From Streptomyces albidoflavus (GTDB lineage: Bacteria > Actinomycetota > Actinomycetes > Streptomycetales > Streptomycetaceae): a stretch of 64,000 bases of DNA. The notes below the pieces were generated by a model. That model was given only the letters and a program-made list of their open reading frames with translations, had not been told where the DNA came from and did not search any database. Location: assembly GCF_000719955.1 (NCBI RefSeq), contig NZ_JOII01000002.1, positions 287,159 to 351,158 of the forward strand. The letters run 5' to 3'. This document shows positions 17,119-25,258 of the stretch, piece after piece; position 1 is the first letter of the stretch, and each line of letters opens with the position of its first letter. A program made the translations under genes and the position numbers.

Positions 17119-17784
17119 ATGTCCTCTCGCTCCACCGGCGCCCCGACGCCCGGCAGGCAGGCCCCCGACGGCGGGCGGGCCGACCGGATCGCCGACGCCG
17201 CGCTGACCCTCCTCGCCGAGCGCGGCCTGCGCGGACTGACCCACCGGGCGGTGGACGAGGCGGCCGGGCTCCCCCAGGGATCGACCTCCAACCACGCGCG
17301 GACCCGGCTGGCCCTGCTGCGGACCGTGGTGCGGCGCCAGGCGGAGCGCGAGTCCGTCCTGCTCGCGCCGCCGGGCGGGCCGGGCGACACGGCCGCCGCG
17401 AACACCCCCGGGGAGCTGACCGAGGCCCTCGCCCACGCCCTCCACCAGTACCTGACCGCCCACCGGCCGCTCCTGGTGGCCCGTTACGAACTGGCCCTGG
17501 AGGCCACCCGGCGCCCGGAGCTGCGGGAGATCTACGACGAGGCCGGGCGCGGCTTCCGGGACCCTCTGGTGGCCCTGATGCGGGCGCTCGGCTCCCCCGA
17601 GCCGGAGCGCCACGCCCTCTCGCTGGTCGCCTGGTGCGACGGGCTGATGTTCTCCTGCATCGCGGGCTCGTACCACGCCTCGGTCCCGTCGCTGGAGGAA
17701 CTCCGGCGCGGCTTCGCGGAGTTGTTCACGGGGATGGGGCTGGCGGGGTTCGCGGCCCCGGGGTGCGGGGACAAGGCCCGCTGA
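17119..17784 (+). CDS. TetR-family repressor
   Basis: Protein of 221 residues with the N-terminal TetR helix-turn-helix at about 15-65 (RIADAALTLLAERGLRGLTH, VDEAAGLPQGSTSNHARTR) and a C-terminal ligand domain of the DUF6457/TetR_C type (YDEAGRGFRDPLVALMRAL, SLVAWCDGLMFSC). Divergent from the monooxygenase/dehydrogenase operon, with two operator copies between them; it most likely represses both its own gene and that operon until a substrate-like ligand binds. Confidence 0.9.
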   Translation: MSSRSTGAPTPGRQAPDGGRADRIADAALTLLAERGLRGLTHRAVDEAAGLPQGSTSNHARTRLALLRTVVRRQAERESVLLAPPGGPGDTAAANTPGELTEALAHALHQYLTAHRPLLVARYELALEATRRPELREIYDEAGRGFRDPLVALMRALGSPEPERHALSLVAWCDGLMFSCIAGSYHASVPSLEELRRGFAELFTGMGLAGFAAPGCGDKAR

Positions 17785-17960
17785 GCCTTTGGCGCGCCGG
17801 CGGCGGGGATCGCGGCGGCGGTGAGGGCGAGGGCCCACCGGAAGCGGCGGCCACGGAGCCGGCGTCGGGGATCTCCGCGCGGCACCCCCGCGCCCCGGGG
17901 ATCACCCGTGCGGGCCATCCTGCGGCCGGACGGGGTCCGGACCCCTCGCGATGGGCCAGA

Positions 17961-18434
17961 GTGGCGCGCGTGCACCGAACCAGAACCACCGCCGCGCTCC
18001 TGGCCACCGTGGCGGTGACCGCCCTCTCCGGCTGCGTCACCGTGGACCGGCCGACCGGGCCGGGCTCGCCCACCGGCCGCTCCCCCGCCACCGCCCCCAC
18101 CTCCGCCGGGGAACACGCCGAGCCGCAGATCGAACGGTCCCCGGCCCGCGAGAGCCTGCGCCGTGTCGGGGAGGAACCCACCGGCAGGGCTACGCGTCCA
18201 CCGCGCCCCCGGCCCACGAAGGCGGCTCCCCCGCCCCGGCCCGCGGCGCCCGCCCCTCCCCCTCCCGCGCGGCCGGACCCGGCTCCGGCACCCGCCGCCC
18301 CGCCCGCTCCCCGGGCCAAGCCGCCGGCGGCTCCCCCGGCGAACCCCGGTGTCTGCGCCCTGGGACGCCAGTACGGCAAGTGGCCCCCGGGCAGCCCCCA
18401 GTCGCGGATCTGCGAGGACGCCTACGGGCGCTGA
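17961..18434 (+). CDS. Lipoprotein with proline-rich stalk and two-cysteine C-terminal motif
   Basis: Predicted lipoprotein of 157 residues: basic N-terminus, hydrophobic core and lipobox LSGC with Cys25. Residues about 70-130 are a low-complexity Pro/Ala stalk (blocks such as PAPPPPARPDPAPAPAAPP), which would span the cell wall. The last 27 residues hold VCALGRQYGKWPPGSPQSR and a second Cys, a compact motif that recurs at the ends of small streptomycete envelope proteins. Function unknown. GTG 17961 or GTG 17970 could start it; both precede the signal sequence. No clear ribosome site. Confidence 0.65.
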   Translation: MARVHRTRTTAALLATVAVTALSGCVTVDRPTGPGSPTGRSPATAPTSAGEHAEPQIERSPARESLRRVGEEPTGRATRPPRPRPTKAAPPPRPAAPAPPPPARPDPAPAPAAPPAPRAKPPAAPPANPGVCALGRQYGKWPPGSPQSRICEDAYGR

Positions 18435-18447
18435 ACCGCCCCGACGC

Positions 18448-18993
18448 TCAGCCTCCGCCCGCCTCGCCCTCGGCCCGGGGGCGCCCCACGGACCCCGGGG
18501 TCCCTTGGGCCGGCCCGTCGGTGGCCGCCAGTTCGCGCTCCAGCCGTTCGATGCCGCCGAGCACCTGGTGCCCGTGCCCGTCGTCCGCCAGGGCGTCGAC
18601 GTGGGCGCGGGCCTCGCGGAGGTGGTCGCGGGCGGTGTCGGGGCGGCCGAGCCTCGCGTAGTCGGCGGCGAGGTTGAGGTGGAGGGAGGGGTAGAAGCCG
18701 CGGACCGCGGGGGCGGTGTGCGCAGGGGCGGCGGAGCCGTCCGTGAGCCCGTCGGCGGCCTCCAGGGCCAGCAGGTCCCAGCGGAGTTCCTCGGCCGGGT
18801 CCTGCTGGGTGTCGGCCATGTAGTGGGCGAGGGTGCAGCGGTGGAGGGGGTCCGCGTGGGGGCCGATCTCCTCCCAGAGGGCGGCGAACCGCTGCTGGGC
18901 CTCTTCCCGGTCCCCCGCGTGCTGCAGCATGGCGATCTGCCCGATCCGGGTCATCACCGGATCGTCGGCCGCCCGGCCCCGCTGTTCCGCCAC
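18448..18993 (-). CDS. Tetratricopeptide-like helical repeat protein
   Basis: Soluble protein of 181 residues, mostly helical. Repeats resembling TPRs are visible (QHAGDREEAQQRFAALWEEI; LHLNLAADYARLGRPDTARD; HLREARAHVDALADDGHG). No catalytic motif. Homologues with the pattern DPLHRCTLAHYMADTQ are common, uncharacterised streptomycete proteins. GTG 18993 has GGAGGA close upstream; the ATG at 18954 is an alternative. Role probably protein-protein interaction. Confidence 0.7.
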   Translation of the reverse strand: MAEQRGRAADDPVMTRIGQIAMLQHAGDREEAQQRFAALWEEIGPHADPLHRCTLAHYMADTQQDPAEELRWDLLALEAADGLTDGSAAPAHTAPAVRGFYPSLHLNLAADYARLGRPDTARDHLREARAHVDALADDGHGHQVLGGIERLERELAATDGPAQGTPGSVGRPRAEGEAGGG

Positions 18994-19150
18994 CGTTCCT
19001 CCGTCGTCTCGTCCGACGGCCGCCCGGCACCCGGCGGCCGTCTCCGACGCTAGCCGCCGCCACCCGGATTCCCGGCGCGCCACCGGGCGGGCTCGTCCGC
19101 ACAGCGGTGTCGGGCGCACCGCCCGGGTGGACGCGGCGGAGGAGGTCCGG

Positions 19151-19840
19151 CTACTTCAGCCCGAGATCCGGGATGCGCCAGTCGATCGGCTCGTGCCCCT
19201 GCTCGGCGACGGCCTTGTCGATCTGGGTGAAGGGCTGCGAGCCGAAGAACTTCTTCGCCGAGAGCGGGGAGGGGTGGGCGCCCTTGACCACGGCGTGCCG
19301 CTCGGCGTCGATCAGCGGCAGCTTCTTCTGGGCGTAGTTCCCCCAGAGGACGAAGACGGCCGGGTCGGGGCGGTCGGAGACGGCGCGGATCACCGCGTCG
19401 GTGAACTTCTCCCACCCCTTGCCCTTGTGGGAGTTGGCCTCCCCGGCGCGGACGGTGAGGACCGCGTTGAGCAGGAGGACGCCCTGGCGGGCCCAGGGCA
19501 TCAGGTAGCCGTTGTCCGGGACGGGGTGGCCCAGCTCGGCGTGCATCTCCTTGTAGATGTTGCGCAGGGAGGGCGGGGTCTTCACGCCCGGACGCACCGA
19601 GAAGCACAGGCCGTGGCCCTGGCCCTCGCCGTGGTACGGGTCCTGGCCGAGGACGAGGACCTTCACCTGGTCGAACGGGGTGGCCTCCAGGGCGGCGAAG
19701 ACCTGGTCGCGCGGCGGGTAGACGGGCCCGCGGGCGCGCTCCTCCTCCACGAACTCCATCAGCTGCGGGAAGTAGGGCTTCTGCGGTTCCTCGCCGAGGA
19801 CCTCGCGCCAGGACTCGGGCAGCTGGGCGGTGTCGGTCAC
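19151..19840 (-). CDS. ung: Uracil-DNA glycosylase, family 1
   Basis: Base-excision repair enzyme of 229 residues that removes uracil from DNA. All family-1 motifs are present: the water-activating loop GQDPYHGEGQGHGLCFS with Asp67 and His70, the uracil-binding LLLNAVLTV with Asn125, and the minor-groove loop HPSPLSA with His189. Length is standard. GTG start with GGAGGG eight bases upstream. Monocistronic. High-GC actinobacteria often hold two or more uracil glycosylases; this one is the canonical form. Confidence 0.97.
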   Translation of the reverse strand: MTDTAQLPESWREVLGEEPQKPYFPQLMEFVEEERARGPVYPPRDQVFAALEATPFDQVKVLVLGQDPYHGEGQGHGLCFSVRPGVKTPPSLRNIYKEMHAELGHPVPDNGYLMPWARQGVLLLNAVLTVRAGEANSHKGKGWEKFTDAVIRAVSDRPDPAVFVLWGNYAQKKLPLIDAERHAVVKGAHPSPLSAKKFFGSQPFTQIDKAVAEQGHEPIDWRIPDLGLK

Positions 19841-19920
19841 GTGGACAACCCTCCGGTGGTGCGGTCACGTATCGCTGGAGAACCTACCGGCGCCCACCGA
19901 CAGCCGTACCCGCCGCCCCG

Positions 19921-19947
19921 GCCCCTCCCCGGCGGACGGGGAGGGGC
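19921..19947 (-). terminator. Hairpin terminator of the solute-binding-protein gene
   Basis: Perfect 10-bp stem (19921-19930 with 19938-19947), seven-base loop, ten bases past the stop codon at 19957. Confidence 0.7.
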
Positions 19948-19956
19948 GGCCGGCCG

Positions 19957-21537
19957 CTACCGGCTCTGCTTGCGGCTCAGCTCCCACATCATCATGATCG
20001 CCGAGGGGTCGAGGGCCCGTTCGGCGCCGGCGATCTCCTCGCTGGCGGCGATGTACTGCTTGCCCTGCCACAGCGGCAGCAGCCGGGTGTCCTCCAGCAT
20101 GATCGACTGGGCCTTCTCGAACTGCGCGGCGACCGCGCCCCGGTCGCTCTCCCGGCGCGACTGCGGCAGCAGGTCGTCGGTGATCTCCTTGGCGACGTAC
20201 GGCGTGCTCAGCGCGTTGTTCTCACCGACGAACGGGGCGATGAAGTTGTCCGCGTCGGGGAAGTCGGGGAACCAGCCGCGCCCGAAGACGGGGTACTCGC
20301 CCTTGCGGTAGCCCGGCTCGAAGGTCTTCCACGGGCGGCCCTTGATCGTCACGTCGAAGAGGCCGGAGCCGTCGAGCTGCCGCTTCAGCTCCTGGAACTC
20401 CTTCTCGGTGGCCGAGCCGTACCGGTCGGTGGTGTACCAGAGCGTCAGCGGGACCGGCTCGTTGATCCCGGCCTCGGAGAGGATCTGCGCGGCCTTGTCC
20501 TCGTCCGGCTTGCCGAAGCGGTCGAAGTAGCTGGTGGCGTGGCCGGTGAGGCCCCGGGGGACCATCGAGTAGAGCGGCTCCACGGTGTCCCGGTAGACCT
20601 TGTGGGCTATCGCGCCGCGGTCCACCGTCTGGGCGACCGCCTTGCGGACGGCCGGGTTCTTGGCCCAGGGGTCCTTCGGGTTGAAGACGAGGTAGCGGAT
20701 CTCGGTGCCGGCCGCCTCGACCAGCTGGATGCCCGCCTTGCGGTTCTCCCCGTTGAGGGCGACGACGTCCTCGGCGGCGAGGCCACGGAAGGTGACGTCG
20801 ATCTCCTCCTTCTTCAGCGCCTCCACCATCGTGCCGGAGTCCTTGAAGTACTGGATGGAGACCGCGTTGTTGCCGACCTTCGCGGGACCCTTGTAGGTGG
20901 CGTTCTTCGCCAGGTCCGCGTGGCCCTCCGGCTTGTAGTCCTCCAGCGTGTACGGGCCGGAGCCGATCACCTCGTCGCCCTCGCGGAGCTTGTCGGCCGG
21001 GTAGCCCTTGGGGGAGACGATCGAGAAGGCGGGCGCGGAGAGCACGAACGGGAAGGTCGCGTCCGGCTTGTTCAGGTAGAACGTCACCGTCCGCTCGTCC
21101 TTCGCCTCGACCCGGTCGAGGCTGCCGAGCAGGCCGGCGGGGCCGCGCTTGTCGTTGATGGCGACGATGCGGTCCACCGAGTGCTTGACGGCGTCGGCGT
21201 TCAGCTCGGAGCCGTCGGAGAAGGTGAGGCCCTCGCGGAGGGTGCACTCGTACGCCTTGTTCCGGGTGTCGACGAAGCGGCAGCTCTCGGCGGCGTCCGG
21301 TTCCGGCTCGGTGGCGCCCGGCGGGAAGGCCACCAGGGTCTGGAAGATGTTCCGGTACAGCTCCCAGGAGCCGTCCCACGCGGCGGCCGGGTCAAGGGTG
21401 GTGGGGGCACTCATGGTGCCGACCACGATCTCCTGCTCCTCTTCCTTGCTGTCGGACGACACCAGGCCGCAACCCGCCAGCAGGGATGTGGACGCAACGG
21501 CCGCCACCACACGCAGACGTCGATTCCGGTTGAACAC
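19957..21537 (-). CDS. ABC-transporter substrate-binding lipoprotein, family 5
   Basis: Lipoprotein of 526 residues. Signal with lipobox LLAGC (Cys23), then an SBP_bac_5 domain of the oligopeptide/nickel-binding type: GTMSAPTTLDPAAAWDGS, the family signature around LREGLTFSDGSELNADAVKH, and the final LPLWQGKQYI region. It captures peptides or another solute outside the membrane and hands it to an ABC permease. No permease or ATPase genes lie nearby, so it is an orphan binding protein. GTG start with GAGGAG eight bases upstream. Confidence 0.92.
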   Translation of the reverse strand: MFNRNRRLRVVAAVASTSLLAGCGLVSSDSKEEEQEIVVGTMSAPTTLDPAAAWDGSWELYRNIFQTLVAFPPGATEPEPDAAESCRFVDTRNKAYECTLREGLTFSDGSELNADAVKHSVDRIVAINDKRGPAGLLGSLDRVEAKDERTVTFYLNKPDATFPFVLSAPAFSIVSPKGYPADKLREGDEVIGSGPYTLEDYKPEGHADLAKNATYKGPAKVGNNAVSIQYFKDSGTMVEALKKEEIDVTFRGLAAEDVVALNGENRKAGIQLVEAAGTEIRYLVFNPKDPWAKNPAVRKAVAQTVDRGAIAHKVYRDTVEPLYSMVPRGLTGHATSYFDRFGKPDEDKAAQILSEAGINEPVPLTLWYTTDRYGSATEKEFQELKRQLDGSGLFDVTIKGRPWKTFEPGYRKGEYPVFGRGWFPDFPDADNFIAPFVGENNALSTPYVAKEITDDLLPQSRRESDRGAVAAQFEKAQSIMLEDTRLLPLWQGKQYIAASEEIAGAERALDPSAIMMMWELSRKQSR

Positions 21538-21592
21538 GCGCTCGCTCCTCGATCGGCCATGCCAAGGGGGGGTTGGCGCACCTTACCGCAGC

Positions 21593-21626
21593 TCCCCGCC
21601 GGTCCAAGTGCCAGGACCGGCGGGGA
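21593..21626 (-). terminator. Hairpin terminator of the SDR operon
   Basis: Perfect 13-bp stem (21593-21605 with 21614-21626), eight-base loop, 36 bases past the stop of the SDR gene. Confidence 0.75.
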
Positions 21627-21662
21627 ACTTGATGCGTCAAACGTCCCGTGCGCGGGGCTTCG

Positions 21663-22418
21663 TCAGCCGACGCCCGCATTCAGGAAGATGCCTCCGTCGA
21701 CCACGAGTGTCTGCCCGGTGACCCAGGCGGACTGCTCGGAGGTGAGGAAGGCGGCGGCTCCGCCGATGTCCGAGGGAACCCCGAGCCGGCCCAGCGGGTA
21801 GGCGGCCGCGGCCTCCTCCTCGCGCCCCTCGTAGAGGGCCTGGGCGAACTTGGTCTTCACCACGGCCGGGGCGATGGAGTTGACCCGCACCTTGGGCGCG
21901 AACTCGTGGGCGAGCTGGAGGCCGAGGTTGACCATGGCGGCCTTGCTCATGCCGTACGCGCCGATGAAGGGGGAGGCCGAGACCCCGGCGACCGAGGCGA
22001 TGTTGACGATGGCGCCGCCGTTCTCCGCCTGCCACGCCCTGAAGGTCTGCTGGGCGAAGCCGAGCGCCGAGATCACGTTGGTCTCGAAGACCTTCCGCGC
22101 CACGTTCAGGTCCAGCTCGGCGATGGGGCCGAAGACCGGGTTGGTGCCGGCGTTGTTGACCAGGAAGTCGACGCGGCCGAACGCCTCCATGGTCCGGGCC
22201 ACCGCCTCGGCCTGGTGGTCGGTGTCGTGGGCCTTGCCCGCCACCCCGATGACCCGGTCGGCGCCGAGCCGCTCCACGGCCTCCTTGAGGGTCTCCTCGG
22301 TACGGCCGGTGATGCAGACCCGGTCCCCGCGGGCGACCAGCGCCTCGGCGACGCCGTAGCCGATGCCCCGGCTGGCGCCGGTGATGAGTGCGACCTTGCC
22401 GCTGTCCTGCACAGTCAT
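21663..22418 (-). CDS. SDR-family oxidoreductase (FabG-like)
   Basis: Short-chain dehydrogenase of 251 residues: cofactor motif TGASRGIG near 14-21, NNAGTN, catalytic Ser in IASVAGV, YGMSK with Tyr and Lys, and VDGG at the end. It follows a second FabG-type gene by 32 bases on the same strand, so the pair is one operon. The pair probably acts on 3-oxoacyl or beta-hydroxyacyl substrates in fatty-acid metabolism rather than as housekeeping FabG of the fab cluster. Exact substrate unknown. Confidence 0.87.
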   Translation of the reverse strand: MTVQDSGKVALITGASRGIGYGVAEALVARGDRVCITGRTEETLKEAVERLGADRVIGVAGKAHDTDHQAEAVARTMEAFGRVDFLVNNAGTNPVFGPIAELDLNVARKVFETNVISALGFAQQTFRAWQAENGGAIVNIASVAGVSASPFIGAYGMSKAAMVNLGLQLAHEFAPKVRVNSIAPAVVKTKFAQALYEGREEEAAAAYPLGRLGVPSDIGGAAAFLTSEQSAWVTGQTLVVDGGIFLNAGVG

Positions 22419-22450
22419 GTTGGTGTCGTCCCTGTTCTCTGCGGCGGGGG

Positions 22451-23212
22451 TCAGTTGAGCGGGCCGCCGGCCACGTACAGGACCTGGCCGGAGACGAAGC
22501 CGGCCGCGTCGCCGGTGAAGAAGGCGATGGCGTTGGCGATGTCGTCGGGGGTGCCGACGCGCTGGACGGGGATCTGGGTGGCGGCGGCCGCCTGGAAGTC
22601 GTCGAAACCCATGCCGACGCGCTCGGCGGTGGCGGCGGTCATGTCGGTGGCGATGAAGCCGGGGGCCACCGAGTTGGCGGTGACGCCGAACTTGCCCAGC
22701 TCCTTGGCGAGGGTCTTGGTCAGGCCCTGGAGACCGGCCTTGGCGGCGGCGTAGTTGACCTGGCCGCGGTTGCCGAGGGCGGAGGAGCTGGAGAGGTTGA
22801 CGATCCGGCCGAACTTGGCGTCGACCATGTGCTTCTGCACGGCGCGGCTCATCAGGAAGGCGCCCCGCAGGTGCACGTTCATGACGGTGTCCCAGTCGGA
22901 CGCGCTCATCTTGAAGAGGAGGTTGTCGCGGAGGACGCCGGCGTTGTTGACCAGGATGGTCGGCGCGCCCAGCTCGGCGGCGATGCGGTCGATCGCCGCC
23001 TGTACCTGGGCCTCGTCGGAGACGTCGCAGCCGACGGCGAGCGCGCGGCCCCCGGCGGCGGTGATCTGCTCGACGGTGTCCTTGCAGGCCGCCTCGTCGA
23101 GGTCGATCACGGCGACGGCACGGCCCTCGGCGGCCAGCCGCACGGCGGTGGCGGCGCCGATCCCGCGGGCGGCCCCGGTGACGACGGCGACACGCTGCTC
23201 GGTGGTGGACAT
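22451..23212 (-). CDS. fabG: 3-oxoacyl-ACP reductase FabG-like
   Basis: SDR enzyme of 253 residues that reduces 3-oxoacyl thioesters with NADPH. TGAARGIG near residue 12, NNAGVLRDNLL, SSSSALGNRGQVNYAAAKAG holding the Ser-Tyr-Lys triad, and TDMTA/FVSGQVLYVAGG. These match FabG closely. It leads a two-gene operon with the SDR gene downstream. Upstream lie a good promoter (TTGACA-N17-TAGCGT) and an AGCG-N2-CGCT dyad in the leader, suggesting control by a TetR-type lipid regulator encoded elsewhere. Confidence 0.9.
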   Translation of the reverse strand: MSTTEQRVAVVTGAARGIGAATAVRLAAEGRAVAVIDLDEAACKDTVEQITAAGGRALAVGCDVSDEAQVQAAIDRIAAELGAPTILVNNAGVLRDNLLFKMSASDWDTVMNVHLRGAFLMSRAVQKHMVDAKFGRIVNLSSSSALGNRGQVNYAAAKAGLQGLTKTLAKELGKFGVTANSVAPGFIATDMTAATAERVGMGFDDFQAAAATQIPVQRVGTPDDIANAIAFFTGDAAGFVSGQVLYVAGGPLN

Positions 23213-23296
23213 GCTGGTTCTCCTCGTCCTGGAAATCCTGGAACTCCTGCGAAGCCGTGGGTTGCGGCCCCGGGCGACGGCCGTCCCCCGCAGGTG

Positions 23297-23306
23297 AGCG
23301 ACCGCT
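23297..23306. promoter_or_regulatory. Dyad in the fabG leader, possible TetR-type operator
   Basis: AGCG-N2-CGCT dyad in the leader of the fabG operon, about 20 bases downstream of the -10 hexamer. The sequence resembles sites of TetR regulators that control acyl-CoA genes in actinobacteria. No regulator gene is adjacent, so assignment is inference. Confidence 0.4.
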
Positions 23307-23326
23307 TAGTACCTTCTCCCGTCGTG

Positions 23327-23355
23327 ACGCTAGAAGCCCTGGCACCCGGTGTCAA
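23327..23355 (-). promoter_or_regulatory. Promoter of the fabG/SDR operon
   Basis: Minus-strand TTGACA (23355-23350), 17-base spacer, TAGCGT (23332-23327): a near-consensus vegetative promoter. It gives a leader of roughly 110 bases before the fabG ATG. Confidence 0.65.
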
Positions 23356-23380
23356 CGGCACACGGAGAGCCGGACGAGGA

Positions 23381-23767
23381 TCACAGCACCAGCTGGTGCA
23401 GCAGCCGGTCCGCCTCCGCCTCGGGGTCGTCGGTGAGGCCGGTGTGCACGGGCCCCGGCTGCACGACGGTGGAGCGCGGCGCGATGAGCCAGCGGAAGCG
23501 CCGCCCGGCGTCGTCGCCCGCCGCCTGGCCGGCCGCGTCGCCGCCCGCGCAGACCCGCTCGACGGCGGCCAGGGCGGCCCGTACGCCGGTGGTGTCGGCG
23601 GCGGGGTCGAGGGCGGCGAGCCGGGCCTCGTCGAGGTGGGTGCGGGCGGCGACCACGCCCCGGGCGCGGCAGTAGACGACCACCCCGGCGTTGATCAGCT
23701 CGCCGCGCTCGACGCGGGGGACGACGCGGAGCGTCGCGTACTCGAAGACGTCCAGGCCGTCGGTCAC
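23381..23767 (-). CDS. DUF3037 protein, partner of the HipA-like kinase
   Basis: Protein of 128 residues of the DUF3037 family, function unknown. Visible pattern: FEYATLRVVPRVERGELINAG, then VVVYCRARGVVAART and RFRWLIAPRSTVVQPGPVHTG. Its GTG overlaps the TGA of the HipA-like kinase gene (GTGA at 23764-23767), so expression is coupled. The two families are known to occur as neighbours, so the protein may be the kinase's inhibitor, adaptor or substrate. That role is inference. Confidence 0.85.
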   Translation of the reverse strand: MTDGLDVFEYATLRVVPRVERGELINAGVVVYCRARGVVAARTHLDEARLAALDPAADTTGVRAALAAVERVCAGGDAAGQAAGDDAGRRFRWLIAPRSTVVQPGPVHTGLTDDPEAEADRLLHQLVL

Positions 23768-24600
23768 GGGCGGGGCTCCTCACCGGTGGCGGGGAGACGC
23801 CAGCCGTAGGGCGGTCCGGCCGGGGCGAGGCCGGAGGGGAGGGTGAGCCGGCCGAGGAGGCCCTCGGCGCGGGTCAGCAGGGTGTCGGCGTAGGCGCGGC
23901 GGACCTCGTCCGGGGTCGCGAAGCCGGGCTCGCCGTCGAGCCAGACCCCGGGGATGTCGGCGGTGACCTCGGCGAGCAGTTCCGGGGTGATCCGCGGGCG
24001 CAGCGCGGCGTCGGCGGCGGCGACCTCGGGGGCGGAGGTGAAGGGGGCCAGTACGTGGCCGCCGCCGTCGTAGGGGCGCAGCGCGGAGTTCCGGGCGGTG
24101 GGCCAGTTGTGGTGCCAGATCATCGTGGCGCCGTGGTCGACGAGCCAGAGGTCGCCGTGCCAGACCAGGAGGTTGGGGTTGCGCCAGGAGCGGTCGACGT
24201 TGCCCACCAGGGCGTCGAACCACAGGACGCGGGCCGCCTCGTCGGGCCGCACCGTGTAGGCGAGCGGGTCGTGGCCGAGGGCGCCGCTGAGGTAGGCCAT
24301 GCCGAGGTTGAGGCCGCCGCTGGACTTGAGGAGGGCCTGCACCTCCTCGTCGGGCTCGCCGAGGCCGAGGACGGGATCGAGTCGGACCGCCGCCAGTTCG
24401 GGGACGCGCAGGCCCAGAGCGCGGGCCAGCTGCCCGCAGACCACCTCGGCGACCAGGGTCTTGCGGCCCTGCCCTGCGCCGCTGAACTTGAGGACGTAGG
24501 GGGCGCGGTGGCCGTCCCGTTCCGCCTCGACCAGACCGGGGAGGGACCCGCCCTCACGCAGCGGCGTGATGTAGCGGGTCGCGGAGACTTCGGTGAGCAT
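23764..24600 (-). CDS. HipA-like kinase (HipA_2 family)
   Basis: Protein of 278 residues with a kinase fold resembling HipA/phosphatidylinositol-kinase-like enzymes. Candidate catalytic residues are all present: Lys38 (PYVLKFSG), Glu52, the catalytic loop NVDRSWRNPN with Asp136 and Asn141, and metal-binding Asp155 in LVDHG. It lacks the N-terminal HipA-N domain of E. coli HipA, and no HipB-like antitoxin lies beside it. Co-translated with a DUF3037 protein. Substrate unknown; E. coli HipA phosphorylates glutamyl-tRNA synthetase. Divergent from the Rieske gene. Confidence 0.85.
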   Translation of the reverse strand: MLTEVSATRYITPLREGGSLPGLVEAERDGHRAPYVLKFSGAGQGRKTLVAEVVCGQLARALGLRVPELAAVRLDPVLGLGEPDEEVQALLKSSGGLNLGMAYLSGALGHDPLAYTVRPDEAARVLWFDALVGNVDRSWRNPNLLVWHGDLWLVDHGATMIWHHNWPTARNSALRPYDGGGHVLAPFTSAPEVAAADAALRPRITPELLAEVTADIPGVWLDGEPGFATPDEVRRAYADTLLTRAEGLLGRLTLPSGLAPAGPPYGWRLPATGEEPRP

Positions 24601-24751
24601 GCGCCCACACTACGTGCGGCCCGGGCGGCCTCAGCCGTCCCGTCGGACCGGGCGGCGCACCGCCGAATTCCCCCGCGCGGGCGCCCGGGTCCGGGACAAT
24701 GGCCGCTCCGCCGGAGCCGGTCCGGCGGCCGGGCCGAGGCGACGGAGCGTC

Positions 24752-25174
24752 ATGGATACGACGAGTGGATCGGGCGGCGGGGCGACGCGGCGGTGTTTCG
24801 TGGCCGCGGTCTCGGGGGCGGGGCTGGCCGGGGCGCTGGCTGCCTGCGGGGGCGGGGAGCCGGGCGGTGGTGAGGAGCCGTCGGGCGGGAAGGAGCTGGG
24901 GCCGGCCGGGGAGATCCCGGTGGGCGGCGGCAAGGTCTTCGCCGACGACAAGGTGGTGGTGACCCAGCCGGAGAAGGGCGAGTTCAAGGCGTTCAGCGCG
25001 GTCTGCACCCACGCGGGCTGCCTGGTCTCGGGGGTGAAGGACTCGGTCATCACCTGCGACTGCCACGGCAGCCGCTTCTCGGCGGCCGACGGCTCGGTGC
25101 AGGAGCCGCCCGCCACCAAGGCGCTCCCCCCGGTCGGCGTCGAGGTCGACGGCGGCCGTCTCCGGCTGACCTGA
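24752..25174 (+). CDS. Rieske [2Fe-2S] lipoprotein with Tat signal
   Basis: Protein of 140 residues. N-terminal twin-Arg motif (ATRRCFVAA) and lipobox ending at Cys32 suggest export by Tat and lipid anchoring. The Rieske domain has box 1 CTHAGC (Cys85, His87, Cys90) and box 2 CDCHGS (Cys102, Cys104, His105): cluster ligands Cys85, His87, Cys102, His105 with a disulfide Cys90-Cys104, as in bc1-type proteins. A Gly-rich linker joins anchor and domain. Stand-alone; electron partner unknown. Confidence 0.9.
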   Translation: MDTTSGSGGGATRRCFVAAVSGAGLAGALAACGGGEPGGGEEPSGGKELGPAGEIPVGGGKVFADDKVVVTQPEKGEFKAFSAVCTHAGCLVSGVKDSVITCDCHGSRFSAADGSVQEPPATKALPPVGVEVDGGRLRLT

Positions 25175-25258
25175 CCGGTCCGCCCGCCGGGATGCGGGCC
25201 GCCCCCTGCCGGGTGAGGCTGGCACCGGACACGGTCGGCGGCAGGGGAAGGCGGCGGG

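Noticed and set aside
13292..25174. Biosynthetic gene cluster around the monooxygenase, SDR and FabG genes
   Set aside because: No core synthase, carrier protein or cluster-type regulator; genes lie in separate, terminator-bounded units.
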